Of a stretch of DNA of 64,000 bases, positions 50,031 through 60,427 are shown in pieces. The notes beneath the pieces were generated by a model. It was not told the DNA's origin. It was given only the letters and a program-made list of their open reading frames with translations, and made no database searches. Position 1 is the stretch's first letter. Every line of letters starts with the position of its first letter. The DNA comes from Ructibacterium sp965146665 (GTDB lineage: Bacteria; Bacillota; Clostridia; Monoglobales; Monoglobaceae). The DNA lies in contig CBCTHE010000004.1 in NCBI GenBank assembly GCA_965146665.1, forward strand, positions 225,486 to 289,485. Reading direction: 5' to 3'. The translations under genes were made by a program, and so were the position numbers.

Positions 50031-52379
50031 CTACCTCTCTTTCGCACTGTCCGTATCTTCCTGTCCTTTCCTTTTTTCCATCCCGCCGAAAAGCGGTTTG
50101 AGCGCAGAATCCGTCATAAAAATTTTGATGATCTGATTATCCTCCTGCACAGTCAGTTTAACTTCCGCCGAAAAGCCGTTGCCCGTATCTGCAATCGCTT
50201 CGGCGTCAACCGCTGTAAGAAGATCGCCTGATTCGCTGTAAAGTGCGCCAACCAGCTGTCCCACCTGCTCCGTATCAGCCGGCGTGACCCGAACTGTTAT
50301 CTCCTCACCTTTTTGGAGGCCTTCCAAATCGCTTGCCTGTTTCTGGCCGCGGTAAAGCTCAACTGCAGCCGCGCGGCTGAACAATTCCGTATGTACGTTA
50401 AGGCCGTCGGATAAATAAAGCTTATGGACATCTGCGTCGGTGAGCAGAATTTCAAATTCGAAATATCCTTGACTGTCCGGCCGGGTCTGATCCACATAGT
50501 ATACAGGCGTTTCCTCGTCATAGATATGCTCCACAGCCTTAATGGCAAGCATAGCCTCCGGACTGTTGGCATATCCCCCAATGACCAGGCTGCCGCCGCG
50601 CAGGGTCAAGGTATAGGCTGTCTCGTGTACAGGCTCCGGATCCGAGATAACCACATACATCGGCTTAAAATCCAATGTAAACCCGGCGTTGTCCGCCTGA
50701 TTGCCATACGCGTCATAGACGGCAACAGTTCTTCCTGCGTGCTCTTTGCCCAAGTCAACATGCAGCTTCCCGTCTGCCGCTCTGGCAGAGAGCCTGTCTC
50801 CTGACGCCGCAAGGCTTGTATCATACGTAAGCCCGCCCTTTGTCCACATCACCAGGATATCCCTGCCGTTTTCTGTGTCCTTAAAGCGGTGAATGCTGTA
50901 GCCGCTGTAACGGATCCCGTCGTCATCGCTTCCATATCTGTCCTCTGTGCTCCCGGCCTGATTGGTGCCAAGCCAGCCGCGGTAGGCCGCGCCGCCGGTC
51001 AGATCCCGGTATGCGGCAAGCATATAGTACGCCGGCTTGGGCGTGCCGTCAAAATCCAGAATTCCCATGTTGTTTGTCTTGGCCTCTCCGGCCCCCCTGT
51101 CTTTTAATTCATACAAAAACAGTTTTTCAACTCTTCCGTCGGCTTTGCTCAGGAGACAGGTCCTCACATCATAGGCACCCTGCTGTTCATCAGTCAGCCA
51201 TTCCTCACTGTCCGATACATCGCCCGATGAATAGCCAACCTCTGTGGCCCAGATGGGTTTTTCAACGCCATACTCCCGCATGACATTTTGCACGCTGTTC
51301 ATTTCGGATTCAAAGCTCTTGGTAACCTCGTCCAGCGGCTCACGGGTCCAAACGTATGGATGGACGCTCAGCGCGTCCATATACGCGCCGCCCCCCGCCG
51401 CCAGAACGCGCTGGATGAACCACCGGCTTTGGGAGGCTCCCGCCGCCGCAACACCCAGGACATACGCGTCCGGGTTCGCCTTTTTAATGGCCAGATAAGC
51501 CGCCTTTAAGAGCTTCGCATAGGTTTCCGGGCTTCCGGTCCGATCTAGGTCAGGATTAAATTGATAGCCGTCCGGCTCATTCCAAATCTCAAAATACTTC
51601 ACCTTTCCCCGAAACGCCTCCGAGAGATACGCGCAGTAATCGGCATATGCCGCGATCTGCGCGTCCGTATGGGGCATTTTATAATTCCCGGCATAGGGCC
51701 CCGTTTCCATCTTGTCGCAATAAAGGGCGTTGATATAAGTGAGCGGCATCAGAATCTCAAGCCCGTTTTGGACGGCAAAGTCCACATACCGCTCGACCCG
51801 CGCCGGGATTTCATAGACCCCTTTTTGCTTTTCAACGTCCCCCCACCAGCATTCGTCCCGCACAATGGAGACGCCCAGCGCCTGGCCGGCCGAAACGTCG
51901 TCTGTGGTGACCGTGGGGTTTGCAAAGGCAAAGTGCGTACAGGTACCAAGTCCGGGATCCCGCAGGCTGTTTGCCGCAGCATAAAAATCCATAGTAAGGC
52001 TCTGCTCTGTGCCGTTTGCAAAAACCGTACCCTTCAGCGTATACATCCCCGAAAGTTTCTCGTCCGGGCTGAAAGGGATGCTGTATACCGTATTGGCCGG
52101 CACGGTGATTTCCTTTTCCCCGCGCCACGCCTCTTCCCCTCTGCTGTTCACGACCTGCACAGAAGTATGAACCCGGCACGGGCTGCCGCTGTTGTTTCTG
52201 TATTTTCCCATGAGCGAAATAACGTCCCCGGGGCCAAATAGGTTTCCCGCCTTATTGGTATAAAAGGAACTCTCCAGCGGCTCCTGCTGTACGCCGGCAG
52301 CCATACAGGCGGGCATTCCTCCAAAAAGCTGAAAAAAGATAAGACAGAGAACCGCAGCCCTCACCATGCTGTTTTTCAT
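50031..52379 (-). CDS. Secreted clan-A-like glycoside hydrolase with Ig-like modules
   Basis: Exported glycosidase, 782 residues from the ATG at 52379 (GGAGG 4 bases away; a further upstream ATG is not supported). Signal peptide 1-28; an Ig-like module starting near GNLFGPGDVISLMGKYRN; a TIM barrel (about 140-480) with the acid/base Glu268 in KYFEIWNEPDGYQFN and the nucleophile Glu380 in IWATEVGYSSGD, as in GH39/GH5-type clan A enzymes. C-terminal beta modules with a LSDGLNVHTELF segment follow. No SLH domain is present, so it is free or bound through other proteins. It is closely similar in layout to the upstream CBM9-bearing enzyme. Confidence 0.88.
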   Translation of the reverse strand: MKNSMVRAAVLCLIFFQLFGGMPACMAAGVQQEPLESSFYTNKAGNLFGPGDVISLMGKYRNNSGSPCRVHTSVQVVNSRGEEAWRGEKEITVPANTVYSIPFSPDEKLSGMYTLKGTVFANGTEQSLTMDFYAAANSLRDPGLGTCTHFAFANPTVTTDDVSAGQALGVSIVRDECWWGDVEKQKGVYEIPARVERYVDFAVQNGLEILMPLTYINALYCDKMETGPYAGNYKMPHTDAQIAAYADYCAYLSEAFRGKVKYFEIWNEPDGYQFNPDLDRTGSPETYAKLLKAAYLAIKKANPDAYVLGVAAAGASQSRWFIQRVLAAGGGAYMDALSVHPYVWTREPLDEVTKSFESEMNSVQNVMREYGVEKPIWATEVGYSSGDVSDSEEWLTDEQQGAYDVRTCLLSKADGRVEKLFLYELKDRGAGEAKTNNMGILDFDGTPKPAYYMLAAYRDLTGGAAYRGWLGTNQAGSTEDRYGSDDDGIRYSGYSIHRFKDTENGRDILVMWTKGGLTYDTSLAASGDRLSARAADGKLHVDLGKEHAGRTVAVYDAYGNQADNAGFTLDFKPMYVVISDPEPVHETAYTLTLRGGSLVIGGYANSPEAMLAIKAVEHIYDEETPVYYVDQTRPDSQGYFEFEILLTDADVHKLYLSDGLNVHTELFSRAAAVELYRGQKQASDLEGLQKGEEITVRVTPADTEQVGQLVGALYSESGDLLTAVDAEAIADTGNGFSAEVKLTVQEDNQIIKIFMTDSALKPLFGGMEKRKGQEDTDSAKER

Positions 52380-52474
52380 ACTCCTCCAATCCCCGGAGAG
52401 GAAAACCCGCGGTCTCCTCTCCGGCCGGCGCGGTCTGTAACGCACCGGTTTTTGTGCCTTCGTCCTCATCCAGA

Positions 52475-55129
52475 TTATTTCAGTTCAATATTTTCCGCAA
52501 GGGGACACATATACCTCTCGCCGTTCCATAAAAAGACCTTGACCATGTCCGCCTCGCCCACGGCCTTTACCTTTTGCAGATAGCTGAAGGACGCAAAATT
52601 GATGTCCTCCCCGAAATTGACGGGCTGGTAATCTGTGGCAATCAGCCGGTTATCCTTATAATAGCTTATAATCAGCCGCATATCCCTTTCCTGTCCCAGC
52701 GTATTGACATAACTGCCGCTGACCGCCGCGTACGCGTCGCTTCCCAGCTGGGACAAGGACGTTACCTCCGCGTCATTGATCTTCATGGTCAGGTTCTCCG
52801 CGTATACCGCCCCGGCTCCAGTTGAAAATTCTGTCACACAGGCTGTTCCAAGAGCCGTGCCCGAGGTGTTTTTCACGTTCTCCCCCACCGTCAGCGTATA
52901 GCTCTGGTTCGCCTCCAGCAGCCCGCTCAGGAGCAGGGTCACATCCATACCCTCTATCAGGGGAATATACTGCACCTGATTCCCAGATCCGTCCACAAGG
53001 CTTACCGCGTCAAGTATGGACTTTGTATCCATGGCCGTGCCAAAATCCAGCGCGATCCCGCTGATCGCGGGGGTCATCCCCTCTGCGGCTGCGCAGGCTG
53101 CGCCGTCGCAGCCGTAAAACTCCACAACCGGCTCCTTTACATCGGGAACCCGCTGTTCCGCCCTGAAATAATCAATATAGAACGCGCCCGTCTGCGATGC
53201 CTCAGTCTGCTGGAATTTGAACCATCTCAGATTTTTCACATAGTAGCTGGCGTTGGCGGCGGCAATGGTATCCATACTGATGCTCATCTCTTTCACGACA
53301 TCTGTGCCCCGCTCAGCGGCCTTGACCGTGACGTCCCCATTGATCAGATTGATGTCCGAGGAAACGTCATACCAGGTGTCCTGCTTGATCGCGCACACCG
53401 TATGCACATCCGCCCAGTAGTCCGCCATCCCAAGCCTGCAGTTGCCGGCCGTATCCGTGTCAAAGACCGTAATTGGAAGGGCCATCCATTCCTCTTTGCC
53501 GCTTCCGTTGTCAGCCACAACGGAAGCCACGCTGGCGCTGCCCGTTATTTTCACACCGTATTCCATGTGGATGATCCCCTCCTGGATCGCCGCCGGCATG
53601 GTCTTTTCCAGAACGGTTTTAGCCCCGGAATTTCCAGTATTGTCAGACTTGAGCCAGCTGTTCTCCCCATCGCTTTCAAAGGTTATCGCAGGCGTGCCGG
53701 TATAGGTCGCCTTCCAATTCGCCTCCAGCCCGGCCTGATCCGTATAATCGAATTCATCCGCCACGCTTATGGCGTCTGCCGACGGCGACACAACGCATTG
53801 GAAATTATCAATATAGACGGTGTTTCCCGCTTCCGCAGGCGGATCGGCGGTCAGATCGTATGCGCTCAGCCGCAGCGCACCTATTTTGGTTTTATCCCAT
53901 GATCCGGCTGTACCGCTGCCTCTTCCGATCTCCTTTCCGTCGCAATACGCAAGGATCTCTTTGGTATTCACATTGATGATAATTTGATAGTGCATCCATT
54001 CGTTCAGACGCGTGTCGCCGCTGCCCAGCCTGTCCTGGGTGTCCTTGAGCAGCCAGACGCTCTCCCACTCATTTAGGACTGAGTTTGTCACATCTGTCCC
54101 ATAGCCCACAATGGAGAGCGGCGTGTTCCAGGCCGTCCCCTCTTTATATACGTCAAATTCATAGGTCACTGTGCCGCCTGTGGCCGCGGCATCAAGCTTA
54201 TAGACGAGACCCGCTTTGTCATCCGCCTTCAGGGCAAGAGAAGTGCCGTGGTCCTCATCAACCTTTGCGCCGCCAACGCCCCAGTATCTGGATGGCAGCA
54301 TAAAGCCCCGGGGCACCCGGCCAAGGCCCTCGCCCAAGTCCGAGAAATCGGTGGAGAATACCGCTGTGCCCGCGTTTGTCTCCCGGATATATTTTACGGC
54401 GGTTACGTTATCAAAGGCGCAGACGCCCGTCTGATATACCCCAAGCATGACCTTCGTGGTCGTATTGAGCCAGGTCTGCTTTTTTGTGTCATTGAGCAGC
54501 GTATCATACCCGGCGTTCATGAGACCGCCGTCCCAGGCGTACACCTGCTGCTCCACTGCCTGTACACCGTTTACCCAGACGCTGTAGGTCCCGTTATGGC
54601 CGTCAATGCGCAGTCTGACATTGAACCATTCGCCCGGCGTATAGTCATAGGTACCGATCACGGGTCTGTCCTCATTTGTGGCTTTGTCGGATGTTTTTAT
54701 GACTCCATTGACAAAGGCGATTCTGGCCAGTTCCACATTGTCTGCCTGCGCCAGCCTGATAACCGGATAGGCGGTATCGCTCTCCGCCTTTACGTCAAAG
54801 GTAAACTCCAGATACTCCTCCGGCGTCAGCGCGCCGCCCAGATCCTTTTCAATTCCCGCGGTATACTGCCCGCTCGTCAGTGTAACCTCTACACCGGTGC
54901 CGCCGTTTTTCCCCGAACAGGACGCGGGCACAGGCGTATAGGCCCCGCCTGCGGCGCTGTCCCAGACCCCGTATGCGGTCCAGCCCGCGGGGGCGCCGCC
55001 CGTATAGTCCTCAAAGCCGTCGTTCACAGTATACCGCACGTCTGTAATCCGCTCCGCGCCATGAACAGGCAGGAAAGCCACAGCGGCCGCAAGCGCGCAG
55101 AACACAGCAAATGCTCGTTTCAAATTCAT
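52475..55129 (-). CDS. Secreted three-lectin protein with Ig-like domain
   Basis: An 884-residue exported protein with no catalytic motif that I recognise. Signal peptide 1-24. Three concanavalin/LamG-like modules: about 35-240 (LEFTFDVKAESDTAYPVIRL; GTYSVWVNGVQAVEQQ), about 255-450 (VTYEFDVYKEGTAWNTPLSI; EILAYCDGKEIGRG) and about 460-650 (GIIHMEYGVKITGSASVASV). An SbsA-like Ig domain at about 665-760 (SGIALDFGTAMDTKSI, ESYTLTVGENV-like) and a 120-residue C-terminal module follow. It is likely a glycan-binding protein of half B, playing the part that the 751-residue protein plays in half A. Confidence 0.82.
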   Translation of the reverse strand: MNLKRAFAVFCALAAAVAFLPVHGAERITDVRYTVNDGFEDYTGGAPAGWTAYGVWDSAAGGAYTPVPASCSGKNGGTGVEVTLTSGQYTAGIEKDLGGALTPEEYLEFTFDVKAESDTAYPVIRLAQADNVELARIAFVNGVIKTSDKATNEDRPVIGTYDYTPGEWFNVRLRIDGHNGTYSVWVNGVQAVEQQVYAWDGGLMNAGYDTLLNDTKKQTWLNTTTKVMLGVYQTGVCAFDNVTAVKYIRETNAGTAVFSTDFSDLGEGLGRVPRGFMLPSRYWGVGGAKVDEDHGTSLALKADDKAGLVYKLDAAATGGTVTYEFDVYKEGTAWNTPLSIVGYGTDVTNSVLNEWESVWLLKDTQDRLGSGDTRLNEWMHYQIIINVNTKEILAYCDGKEIGRGSGTAGSWDKTKIGALRLSAYDLTADPPAEAGNTVYIDNFQCVVSPSADAISVADEFDYTDQAGLEANWKATYTGTPAITFESDGENSWLKSDNTGNSGAKTVLEKTMPAAIQEGIIHMEYGVKITGSASVASVVADNGSGKEEWMALPITVFDTDTAGNCRLGMADYWADVHTVCAIKQDTWYDVSSDINLINGDVTVKAAERGTDVVKEMSISMDTIAAANASYYVKNLRWFKFQQTEASQTGAFYIDYFRAEQRVPDVKEPVVEFYGCDGAACAAAEGMTPAISGIALDFGTAMDTKSILDAVSLVDGSGNQVQYIPLIEGMDVTLLLSGLLEANQSYTLTVGENVKNTSGTALGTACVTEFSTGAGAVYAENLTMKINDAEVTSLSQLGSDAYAAVSGSYVNTLGQERDMRLIISYYKDNRLIATDYQPVNFGEDINFASFSYLQKVKAVGEADMVKVFLWNGERYMCPLAENIELK

Positions 55130-55160
55130 AAAATCTCCTCCTCGCTTTGATTAAAATTTT

Positions 55161-58100
55161 TTATTTTACAAAGTTAATTTCACCGAACTCCCTATAGTTT
55201 CTGCCTGTGCCTATGCCGCTGTTATATTCCAGCCAGCCGCGGCGGCCGTCCCCGTCGTTGTCGTTCATCAGGATTGAGAAGTCCACCGAGGTTCCGAGCG
55301 GCGGGACATAGCCTTCATAGAAAATCTCGCTCCAGGGGATGGCCATTTCATAGATAATTTTCTGGCCGTCCTGCCGGACAGCAATTTCCGCGTTCTCAAT
55401 CAGACCCCGCTCGCCCTCATAATCGGACGCGCTTCGGAAAAGCTGGTCGCCCACCGGCGTATGAGAGGCCGCCATGGCAGTACAATGGGTAACCTCTGTC
55501 TTTGCGAGGGCATTGTCGCTGAACCCAAACTGAAGACCGTCCCCCTGCCATATATCGCCGTCTTTGTAAGGCTGGAAGAAGTTGTTATCGGTCGCGGATA
55601 CCGCCATATAAAAATTTTCTTCATCCCACATAAAACTCCCGAAATAGCTGGAATCCTTTGGGCCGCCCCAGTCGGTAATCTGCTTTACATTGCTCTTCTG
55701 ATCCGCGGCAAACCACGGGCCGTTCCACTCCCCGGCCCCGATTTTGCCGTCTATCGCCGGTTTTTCCTTTGCATATACGGCTGTTAAAAAATCAAAGGTG
55801 CGCTCTGTCTCATAGACAAATCCCGTATCGGTGGTCACCTGTGTCCTGACGGTCTCAATCCTCGCCTTCTGCATTTCGGGCATACTGAACGCAAAGGTCA
55901 TGCTAGCCCCAGGCTGCAGCTCTACAAAACGAACCGGCCTGCTCAGAACCGCGCCGGACGACCCCATGGTCAGCCGCGCAGTGCCTGACAGGGGCGTGCG
56001 CCCGGTCAGATTCCGGATGGTAAGATTCGCCTGATAAAAGCCTTCCGCCGCCGGTGCCATCTCAAGGGAGGTCTCCAGCGCGCGGACATGGACCGTATTG
56101 CCTCCCACGTAGCAGAGTTCCCCGTCCGCGTAGACCTCCACATCATACGGAAAACTGCCGATTCTGTCCCCAGGCGCCCTCATGGTCAGTTCTCCGCCCT
56201 GGTTCCTGACCACCTCAAGCTCTGTGTCGGCCTCAATGCGCAATTCCCTGCCGCCGGCGTCGGCGACCGCGAAGGTAAACGCCTCCCCAAGGCCGGCCTC
56301 GCCGCCTCCGTCAGAGAAGGAAAGGCTCATATCGCTTTCCTCAAAGCTGCTGAACTTTCCTTTATAATAGACAGGCTGAACCTCGGCGGACAGGGCGAAC
56401 ACCCCGTCCCTTGAGGTGAGCGTGCCAAGCTTGTTGCCGTACAGGTCAAACTTCTCAAGGGTGGTACAGCCAAGCCGCATGCCGACAGTTTTGGCGCTGT
56501 CCTCCGCCCAGGCCAGAATCACGTCATCCCCGTCGTACCGCTTAAAGTGATAAAGCATGGTTTCGTCCCCGCGCCTTATGTATTCCGCGGGATCCGCAAG
56601 GCCGATCAGCTTGTTCATGGCGGTGAACATAACGTATTCATCCTGGGCCGCGAAAGGCGTCACGCTCGCGGTCTGATGTTCAATCAGACCCAGGTTATAG
56701 GTCGATTCATACGGGTTGTTGCCTTTTTTATGGAAATTGTACCAGAAGAACTTGTCCGCAAGCCCCTCTCCTACCAGGATCGCATACGCCTGAAGCGCCA
56801 TGCGCGGACGTTCCTTCGGATCAACACCCCAGATCGCCTTTGTGCCTGTGGACCAACCCATCTCGGAGATCCAAACCGGCTTCGGCTCGCCGTATTCTGC
56901 CATAACAATGTGAAGATCGTTCGCCTCCCTGCGCAGCGCGTCCTTATCCAGGCCGCGGTTCCACTGATAGGTATGAGTACTCAGGCAGTCAATATAGTCG
57001 TAGGTACCGCAGCTGAAAAACTCTCTGTACCAATCCGCGTTTACATTTATGGTAACAGGGGCGATAACCTTGATATTCGGGTCCACCGCCTTGATGGCTG
57101 GCACCACCGCCTTGACCAGCGCGGCGTAATCGCCGATGCCCGCGCCCTCCGTGTTAAACTGGGCGTTGTTCACCTCGTTCCACAGTTCAAAGTACTCAAC
57201 CGTACCCTTATAATACTCCGCCATGGTCACACAGTAGTTCTTGAAAGCCTCTATGTATTCCGGCGAACCCGGCATGGAATTTTCGGGCGCGCCGTCCGAA
57301 TACAGCACATTTCCATAGTCCAGGATCTGCAGGGTATTCAGCCCGTAATCCTTCAGCGTCATGGGCATTGTGGCGTGGGCGGGAAAGGAAAATTTGCCTT
57401 TCTCGTTCTCTACAAGACTCCACTGGATCTCACTTCTGTCCCAATTCGCCCCCATCTCAGCCAGAATCGTATGGTGCTTTTCCCGAAAGCCCTCTCCCAA
57501 AAACATTTGCCAATGAGAGCATACACCCAGGCGTTTGTTCTTCTCCCCGTCAATGGCAAATTTATCGGCCAGCGAGAACATGGCCTCTATTTTCTCTTCA
57601 TAGTTCTTTCCGTCAAGGTCCGTATAGGTGAGCTTTCCCTTCAATGTATAGGTGCCGAACCTGGTAATTCCGGGACGGATTTCAAACACATCGCCCTCTG
57701 TTCCAACCTCAAACGGCTCTGACGCGCTGTCCAGCAGTACATCGTTGTGGTCGTACAATCCATACTCAATTTTGCAGGAAACCGGCCTGTTGGATTTGTT
57801 CTCAGCACATACGCGCAGGGCCATCTCCTCATCAGGGCCAAAGATATTGCCGAACTCATCGGATCCAACCGATACCGTAACCGGATCATTGATTTTTTCA
57901 ATCCGTACTTTTCCAAAAATGACGTCCTCTGTGGAGCGTGAAAGCTGATTTGACCACTGGGCGACAACGATATCGGCATTGTTGCATCGGTTGTTAAAGG
58001 TGGCGTCCCGAATGGTAAATTCATGCGTTTTCCATTGCTTTGTGTCCTCACAGAACACCACCTCCGTGTCATCATTCCACTGCTGGTCCACCGAACAGTA

Positions 58101-58433
58101 CCGCAGAGTAAAACCTGCAGTTCCCTCATCATAATAATCCACATAAACCTTCGCGTCCATGCCTTCCGGCGACCAGAACACCTTATCATCCGTATTGATA
58201 TACCAATAAGTCGTCCTTGGGTCAAGATAGTGAAACTGAACCCCGGTGCGCCCTTCCCGCTCTACAAGGGCGGTGCCGTCCTCTGCGCCGAAATAATAAT
58301 TTGTCACATTCTGCAGCCTGTATTCCTCGCCGGGTTCTATGCTTGCACAGATCTCCTCAGCGGCAGATACCGCCGGGGATAATTGACACAAAAAAATGCA
58401 GGCCAGCAATATCAGCACCAAAAATTTTTTCAA
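55161..58433 (-). CDS. Secreted clan-A-like glycoside hydrolase with C-terminal CBM9
   Basis: A 1090-residue exported glycosidase. Both possible starts are TTG (58460 and 58433); AGAGGTG lies 6 bases before the second, which gives a clean signal peptide (KKFLVLILLACIFLC). Modules: CBM-like N-terminal domain (about 30-180), an Ig-like module opening GNIFGPDEEMALRV, a TIM barrel (about 300-610) with acid/base Glu420 in EYFELWNEVNNAQ and nucleophile Glu524 in PVWISEMGWSTGT, beta modules and a C-terminal CBM9-like domain (about 885-1090) with IDGKIGAGEWNGPWFAADQK and GRRGWLEYNSGIG. It should hydrolyse a large polysaccharide outside the cell. It follows MalG in half B. Confidence 0.9.
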   Translation of the reverse strand: MKKFLVLILLACIFLCQLSPAVSAAEEICASIEPGEEYRLQNVTNYYFGAEDGTALVEREGRTGVQFHYLDPRTTYWYINTDDKVFWSPEGMDAKVYVDYYDEGTAGFTLRYCSVDQQWNDDTEVVFCEDTKQWKTHEFTIRDATFNNRCNNADIVVAQWSNQLSRSTEDVIFGKVRIEKINDPVTVSVGSDEFGNIFGPDEEMALRVCAENKSNRPVSCKIEYGLYDHNDVLLDSASEPFEVGTEGDVFEIRPGITRFGTYTLKGKLTYTDLDGKNYEEKIEAMFSLADKFAIDGEKNKRLGVCSHWQMFLGEGFREKHHTILAEMGANWDRSEIQWSLVENEKGKFSFPAHATMPMTLKDYGLNTLQILDYGNVLYSDGAPENSMPGSPEYIEAFKNYCVTMAEYYKGTVEYFELWNEVNNAQFNTEGAGIGDYAALVKAVVPAIKAVDPNIKVIAPVTINVNADWYREFFSCGTYDYIDCLSTHTYQWNRGLDKDALRREANDLHIVMAEYGEPKPVWISEMGWSTGTKAIWGVDPKERPRMALQAYAILVGEGLADKFFWYNFHKKGNNPYESTYNLGLIEHQTASVTPFAAQDEYVMFTAMNKLIGLADPAEYIRRGDETMLYHFKRYDGDDVILAWAEDSAKTVGMRLGCTTLEKFDLYGNKLGTLTSRDGVFALSAEVQPVYYKGKFSSFEESDMSLSFSDGGGEAGLGEAFTFAVADAGGRELRIEADTELEVVRNQGGELTMRAPGDRIGSFPYDVEVYADGELCYVGGNTVHVRALETSLEMAPAAEGFYQANLTIRNLTGRTPLSGTARLTMGSSGAVLSRPVRFVELQPGASMTFAFSMPEMQKARIETVRTQVTTDTGFVYETERTFDFLTAVYAKEKPAIDGKIGAGEWNGPWFAADQKSNVKQITDWGGPKDSSYFGSFMWDEENFYMAVSATDNNFFQPYKDGDIWQGDGLQFGFSDNALAKTEVTHCTAMAASHTPVGDQLFRSASDYEGERGLIENAEIAVRQDGQKIIYEMAIPWSEIFYEGYVPPLGTSVDFSILMNDNDGDGRRGWLEYNSGIGTGRNYREFGEINFVK

Positions 58434-58473
58434 CCCTATCACCTCTTCTCTGTTTTTCAATACAGCTTTCCGG

Positions 58474-59436
58474 CTACCCTTTTACCCCGCCAATATTGAT
58501 TCCGCCCATAATATGCTTCTGGAAAAGCGCAAACACGATCAGCTGCGGCAGGATTGCGAAGACCATGGCAAGCATTCGGTAATCCATGCTCAGGCTGGAG
58601 GTCTTCAGGTTATAGATCTGCAGTCCCAGCACCTGCTTGGCCTCATCCCGCAAAATCAGCATCGGCCAGAAAAACGACCCGAACTGGAAGTTAAAGGTAA
58701 AGACAGCGGCCGTGACAATTACGGGAACGCTGAGCGGAACCATAATCTGAAGGAAAATCCTCATATTTGACGCGCCGTCGATTTTTGCCGCTTCCACAAG
58801 TGAGTTGGATACTGTGTCAAAGGTTGTTTTAAACAACATAATATCAAATATGGCGGATCCCGTCATAATCCACATAGGCAAAAACGTGTTCATCATATTG
58901 ACGTGTATCACCGGAAAATCAATGAACATTTTATAGAGCGGGACAAGACGCATGGTACCCGGCAGAAGCATCATCCAAAAGAGCACCTTATACACCACGC
59001 CCGAACCCTTGGGCTTGAGCCTTGACAGCACATATCCCGCAAGTCCGCAGACCACCACATCCACCGCAACCGCGCCGATTGCCATAACAAAGGTATTGGC
59101 ATAGGTCTTGATAAAGCTCATCTGTTTCCACACCTGAGCAAGTTTTCCCAAATCGATCTGGGCCGGTAGAAACTTGACCGGCGTCTGATATATTTCGGCG
59201 GCCGATTTAAATCCCATAAGAATCATCCATACTGACGGCACCAGAATGATGAGTGCATAAACCACCATAAACAGCACAAGGCATAGATAAAGGAGAACAT
59301 ATTTCCCGCTCTTCATATCCGCGTTTGTCAGAACGCCTTTGTCCATGTTACGGAACCAAAAAGTCCGCAGCGCCTTTATTTTACTTGTCCTCTTCACGCC
59401 TGTCTTATATGACACGCTTACTTTTGTTCTGATCAT
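58474..59436 (-). CDS. Carbohydrate ABC transporter permease, MalG-like
   Basis: Inner-membrane permease, 320 residues, with a longer N-terminal extension (first 40 residues basic and soluble) before six helices. The EAA loop is NSLVEAAKIDGASNMRIFLQ and the C-terminus ends KHIMGGINIGGVKG, the usual MalG-type tail. It overlaps the MalF-like gene by 4 bases (ATGA) and with it and the upstream binding lipoprotein forms the import system of half B. Confidence 0.94.
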   Translation of the reverse strand: MIRTKVSVSYKTGVKRTSKIKALRTFWFRNMDKGVLTNADMKSGKYVLLYLCLVLFMVVYALIILVPSVWMILMGFKSAAEIYQTPVKFLPAQIDLGKLAQVWKQMSFIKTYANTFVMAIGAVAVDVVVCGLAGYVLSRLKPKGSGVVYKVLFWMMLLPGTMRLVPLYKMFIDFPVIHVNMMNTFLPMWIMTGSAIFDIMLFKTTFDTVSNSLVEAAKIDGASNMRIFLQIMVPLSVPVIVTAAVFTFNFQFGSFFWPMLILRDEAKQVLGLQIYNLKTSSLSMDYRMLAMVFAILPQLIVFALFQKHIMGGINIGGVKG

Positions 59437-60338
59437 AGGCTGTCCTCCACCTTATTGCTGAGTTTGAAATATCCGGCCGTTGCTGCCATCAGTATAATAA
59501 ACATGATAACGCCCAGCGCCATGGCATACTGCGGCCTGCCATCCGAGAAGGCATAGCGGTAATTGAGCAGTCCCAGTGATACCGAAGCGTTATTCGGTCC
59601 TCCGTCTGTCATCTGAAGCGGCTGTTCCATAATACTGAAGACACCAATTACATGCCGTACCAGAAACAGCAGAATTGCTCCGGAAAGATACGGAAGAGTT
59701 ACCACTCTCAACCGTCCCAGAAAACCCGCTCCGTCGATCACTGCCGCCTCATACATCTCACGGTTGACACCCTGCAAGGCCGCAAAATAGTAAATTGCTG
59801 TACCGCCGGTTGCGGACCAGGCCATACTAATGACTATATACAAGATGGTATATCTGGCATCCTGCAGCCACGCATAGGGTTCTCCTCCCATCTTCATTAT
59901 AATAATATTGAGCAGTCCTGTCTGGTCGGGTGAATACATAAAATACCACAAAAGAGAGACCGCAACTGCCGGTATGACAGAGGGCAAATACACGACCACC
60001 CGTGTGAGCTTCCTCAGGTGCACCAGCTCATTCATCACCAGCGCAACAATCACAGGCGGAATAAATCCTACAACAAGTGAATAACCCACATACAGCAACG
60101 TATTAAAAAACGTTTTCAAAAATGCGGTATCTGTGAGCACCACACGGTAATTGTCCAAACCTGCAAACTTTGTGGGAGTATACCCCTTCATATCAAAAAA
60201 TGACCAAACACATGCCAGAGCCTGTGGCCGGACTATACTGAAATAAACGCACAGCAGTGCGGGCAGAATCAGGAGCCACGCGCCCGTGTCATGCCGAATG
60301 ATCCCTATGATTCTGGCTCCCTTCTTTATTTTCTTCAT
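59433..60338 (-). CDS. Carbohydrate ABC transporter permease, MalF-like
   Basis: Inner-membrane permease of about 301 residues. The start is the ATG at 60338 (MKKIKKGARIIG), with GGAGG 10 bases upstream; the longer frame to 60401 runs back into non-coding-looking sequence. GAWLLILPALLCVYFSIVRP is the first helix; the EAA loop is GVNREMYEAAVIDGAGFLGR. It is coupled to MalG by a 4-base overlap and lies 89 bases downstream of the binding lipoprotein. Confidence 0.93.
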   Translation of the reverse strand: MKKIKKGARIIGIIRHDTGAWLLILPALLCVYFSIVRPQALACVWSFFDMKGYTPTKFAGLDNYRVVLTDTAFLKTFFNTLLYVGYSLVVGFIPPVIVALVMNELVHLRKLTRVVVYLPSVIPAVAVSLLWYFMYSPDQTGLLNIIIMKMGGEPYAWLQDARYTILYIVISMAWSATGGTAIYYFAALQGVNREMYEAAVIDGAGFLGRLRVVTLPYLSGAILLFLVRHVIGVFSIMEQPLQMTDGGPNNASVSLGLLNYRYAFSDGRPQYAMALGVIMFIILMAATAGYFKLSNKVEDSL

Positions 60339-60427
60339 TTTCTCATTTCCTCCGCCTTTCCTGCGCCATTTACGGCGGGCCCAATAAGGGCCGCGCCGCA
60401 AGCTGTCTTTTCCCGTCTGCCAAGATG

